A DNA stretch of 64,000 nt from Roseovarius mucosus DSM 17069 (GTDB lineage Bacteria; Pseudomonadota; Alphaproteobacteria; Rhodobacterales; Rhodobacteraceae), in NCBI RefSeq assembly GCF_000768555.3, contig NZ_KN293981.1, positions 111,295-175,294 on the forward strand. The letters are read 5' to 3'. Numbering within the stretch: the stretch's first letter is position 1; every line of letters begins with the position of its first letter. Positions 62,593 to 64,000 of the stretch are shown one piece after another. A model generated the notes under the pieces. It was not told the DNA's origin. It did not search any database and saw only the letters and a program-made list of their open reading frames with translations. The position numbers and the translations under genes were made by a program.

Positions 62593-63417
62593 GTGGGAGA
62601 TACAAAGGCCTTCGCAGAGTTGGAAAAGCGGGAATGGTCGGAACCAACCGTCGCCGTTGCCTATGCGAGCGGGTTTTCAAAAGCCTCTGACATGGTAGTC
62701 CCGCACCTCGTCGCCGGCGTGGATGCGGGGCCAGACACAGATGCGCTCGATCTCTGTTGCGGGCACGGCAATGTCTCAGCAGGCCTTGTCGCGGCCGGAG
62801 CGCGCGTGACTGGCCTCGATTTCTCCTCAGCCATGCTCGAGCTTGCCCGTGAAGCAGTGCCGGAGGCGTATTTCGTTAGTGGCGACGCGATGCGGCTTTC
62901 ATTTTCGGAGGCCAGTTTCGACGCGGTAACGATCGGCTTCGGCATGCCACACGTTCCCGATCCGCCCCGCGTCCTCGCGGAGGCACGCCGGGTCTTGCGC
63001 CCGGGAGGCCGGATCGCCTTCTCGACCTGGTGCGGTCCCGACGTGCACGGTGCGTTTGGCTACGTATTCGGCGCGATTGGGAGACATGGATCGCCGGACA
63101 TCATCCTGCCTCCTGGCCCGGGCGCCAATGCCTACGCCGACCCGGACATCGCCTATCCGGTGCTGGAAAGGTCAGGCTTCGGAGAATTCCGCTGCGAAGT
63201 TGTCTCCTCCTCCTGGCAGGTCGATGACCCGGGACTTGCCTTCGACTTTTTCCGCGACGGCACGGCCCGAGGTGGTGCGCTTCTCCGTCCGCAACCCGAG
63301 GCGCATGCGCGTGCCATCCGAGCCGCCGTGGTGGAGCGAGTGCTCGAAAACCATGGTGAAGGGCCGGAGTGGACTGTTCCGATGCCGGCCGTCGTCATTT
63401 CCGCCCGGGCCGTCTGA
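62593..63417 (+). CDS. class I SAM-dependent methyltransferase
   Basis: A 274-aa protein from GTG 62593 with AYASGFSKASDMVVPHLVAG, motif I in ALDLCCGHGNVSAGL, an acidic motif in VTGLDFSSAMLELAREAVP and the post-motif RRVLRPGGRIAFSTW. It resembles UbiE-like small-molecule methyltransferases; the acceptor is unknown. GAGGAC lies upstream of the start. It may be co-transcribed with the frameshifted homolog 18 bases upstream. Confidence 0.83.
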   Translation: MGDTKAFAELEKREWSEPTVAVAYASGFSKASDMVVPHLVAGVDAGPDTDALDLCCGHGNVSAGLVAAGARVTGLDFSSAMLELAREAVPEAYFVSGDAMRLSFSEASFDAVTIGFGMPHVPDPPRVLAEARRVLRPGGRIAFSTWCGPDVHGAFGYVFGAIGRHGSPDIILPPGPGANAYADPDIAYPVLERSGFGEFRCEVVSSSWQVDDPGLAFDFFRDGTARGGALLRPQPEAHARAIRAAVVERVLENHGEGPEWTVPMPAVVISARAV

Positions 63418-63533
63418 CCCGGCGAGGAACACAGGAGAAGACGCGTGCGAACGGACCCGATCTCCGCGACATCCTCGGAATTGAAATTCTGATTCTGTCC
63501 AAGCCTCTTGGCGGTTCCGCCGACCCGGAACTC

Positions 63534-63880
63534 GTGCCTGCCGAAACAGCTCGCTCAAGATTGTCGCATTCTGACGCAGGCTGCAGTAAGAGGAGCGGAA
63601 AGATAACCAACTACAACTTCGGAACATACAGTCGCAGGATCACGACCGGATCCGACGAGGCGCAGCTCTGGTTCGATCGGGGCCTGGTCTGGCTCTACGC
63701 CTACAACCATGATGCCGCTATCGCCTGTTTCCGGAACGTTTTGAAGGCCGATCCGGCCTGCGCGATGGCCCATTGGGGCATCGCGGCCTCGTCTGGGCCG
63801 AACTACAATCAACCCTGGGAGGGTATGGAGCCAGATGAGCGCGTGGAGACTTTTTCGGTCTCGCGAGACGCGATTACGGC
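63534..63880 (+). pseudogene. TPR-like protein, truncated by IS6
   Basis: The frame reads NYNFGTYSRRITTGSDEAQL, then WFDRGLVWLYAYNHDAAIACFRNVLKADPACAMAHWGIAASSGPNYN, matching the start of a TPR-like family with the phrase MAHWGIA-x-x-x-GPNYN. It is cut off at 63880 by the IS6 copy. The start is uncertain (GTG 63534 is one choice); the native protein was several hundred residues long. Confidence 0.65.
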
Positions 63881-64000
63881 GGCTCTGTCGCAAATTTTTC
63901 TGATGGCTGCAAACAGGCTTCCAGCGGACATGATTATGATGCCAGCTCCGCAAAGATCTGGAACGCCGAAGCGCCGTTAGCCGCGATTTGACCCTTGCGG
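63881..64000 (-). mobile_element. second IS6-family copy, cut by the window end
   Basis: From GCTCTGTCGCAAAT (63882) to the window end, 119 bases match the 28601-28719 end of the first copy with one mismatch (A for C in GATTATGATGCC). The transposase C-terminus lies at 63934 onward on the minus strand, ending Glu-Leu-Ala-Ser instead of Glu-Leu-Ala-Ala. Orientation is the same as the copy at 28600. Confidence 0.9.

Noticed and set aside
1..64000. CRISPR arrays, tRNA and rRNA genes
   Set aside because: No regularly spaced repeats or recognisable tRNA or rRNA sequence was noticed by eye; a covariance-model search could still find a small RNA.

Overview
The window looks like a piece of an alphaproteobacterial chromosome or large plasmid, most likely from the Rhodobacteraceae (Roseobacter/Paracoccus-like). 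The evidence is high GC, dense 4-bp ATGA gene overlaps, a heme d1 (nir) gene order of the Paracoccus type with a fused nirDL, a class I PHA synthase, TRAP transporters, and a hairpin repeat of a kind I recall from roseobacter intergenic regions. No rRNA, tRNA or CRISPR array was seen. All family assignments come from reading motifs, not from database searches.

Region 1 (1-9739) is a denitrification accessory operon, nirE(partial)-nirC-nirF-nirDL-nirG-nirH-nirJ-nirN, followed by a CbiX-like chelatase and a small membrane protein. Together these make and finish heme d1 for the cd1 nitrite reductase, whose structural gene nirS is not in the window. A PHA synthase (phaC) follows, behind an FNR/Nnr-like box.

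Region 2 (9983-28579) is an island-like segment. A soluble FtsH-like AAA+/M41 protease lies on the minus strand, next to remnants of Tn3-family and IS6-family transposases. Then, from a near-consensus promoter, comes a 16.4-kb plus-strand operon of five very large genes: a PhoD-like metallophosphatase of up to 1399 aa, an 1149-aa DUF6603-like protein, proteins of 856 and 1458 aa of unknown function, and a fifth gene broken by an apparent 1-base insertion. The last four are joined by 4-bp overlaps. This is the best candidate for an undescribed multi-protein system.

Region 3 (28600-64000) starts with an intact IS6-family element and ends with the beginning of a nearly identical copy in the same orientation, so about 34.5 kb is bracketed like a composite transposon. 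Inside are: a nitrilase-TRAP transporter operon with a divergent TetR and a long operator-like dyad; a GSU2403-type nucleotidyltransferase; a secreted VWA protein pair; a LuxR-type regulator fused to an alpha/beta-hydrolase fold; a decayed IS6 copy; a DUF900 lipoprotein; an RND efflux pair; a K+ channel-like protein; an AbiE toxin-antitoxin remnant; a secreted fusion of a TRAP-binding domain to a DUF900 hydrolase; an HxlR-controlled VOC/GST/DUF1428 cluster; a RelE/XRE toxin-antitoxin pair beside an integrase stub; a cysteine synthase-DUF4242-PLP decarboxylase operon opposite a winged-helix/TPR regulator; and methyltransferases, one of them frameshifted. The many broken genes and IS6 ends of different ages mark this as accessory DNA under repeated rearrangement.
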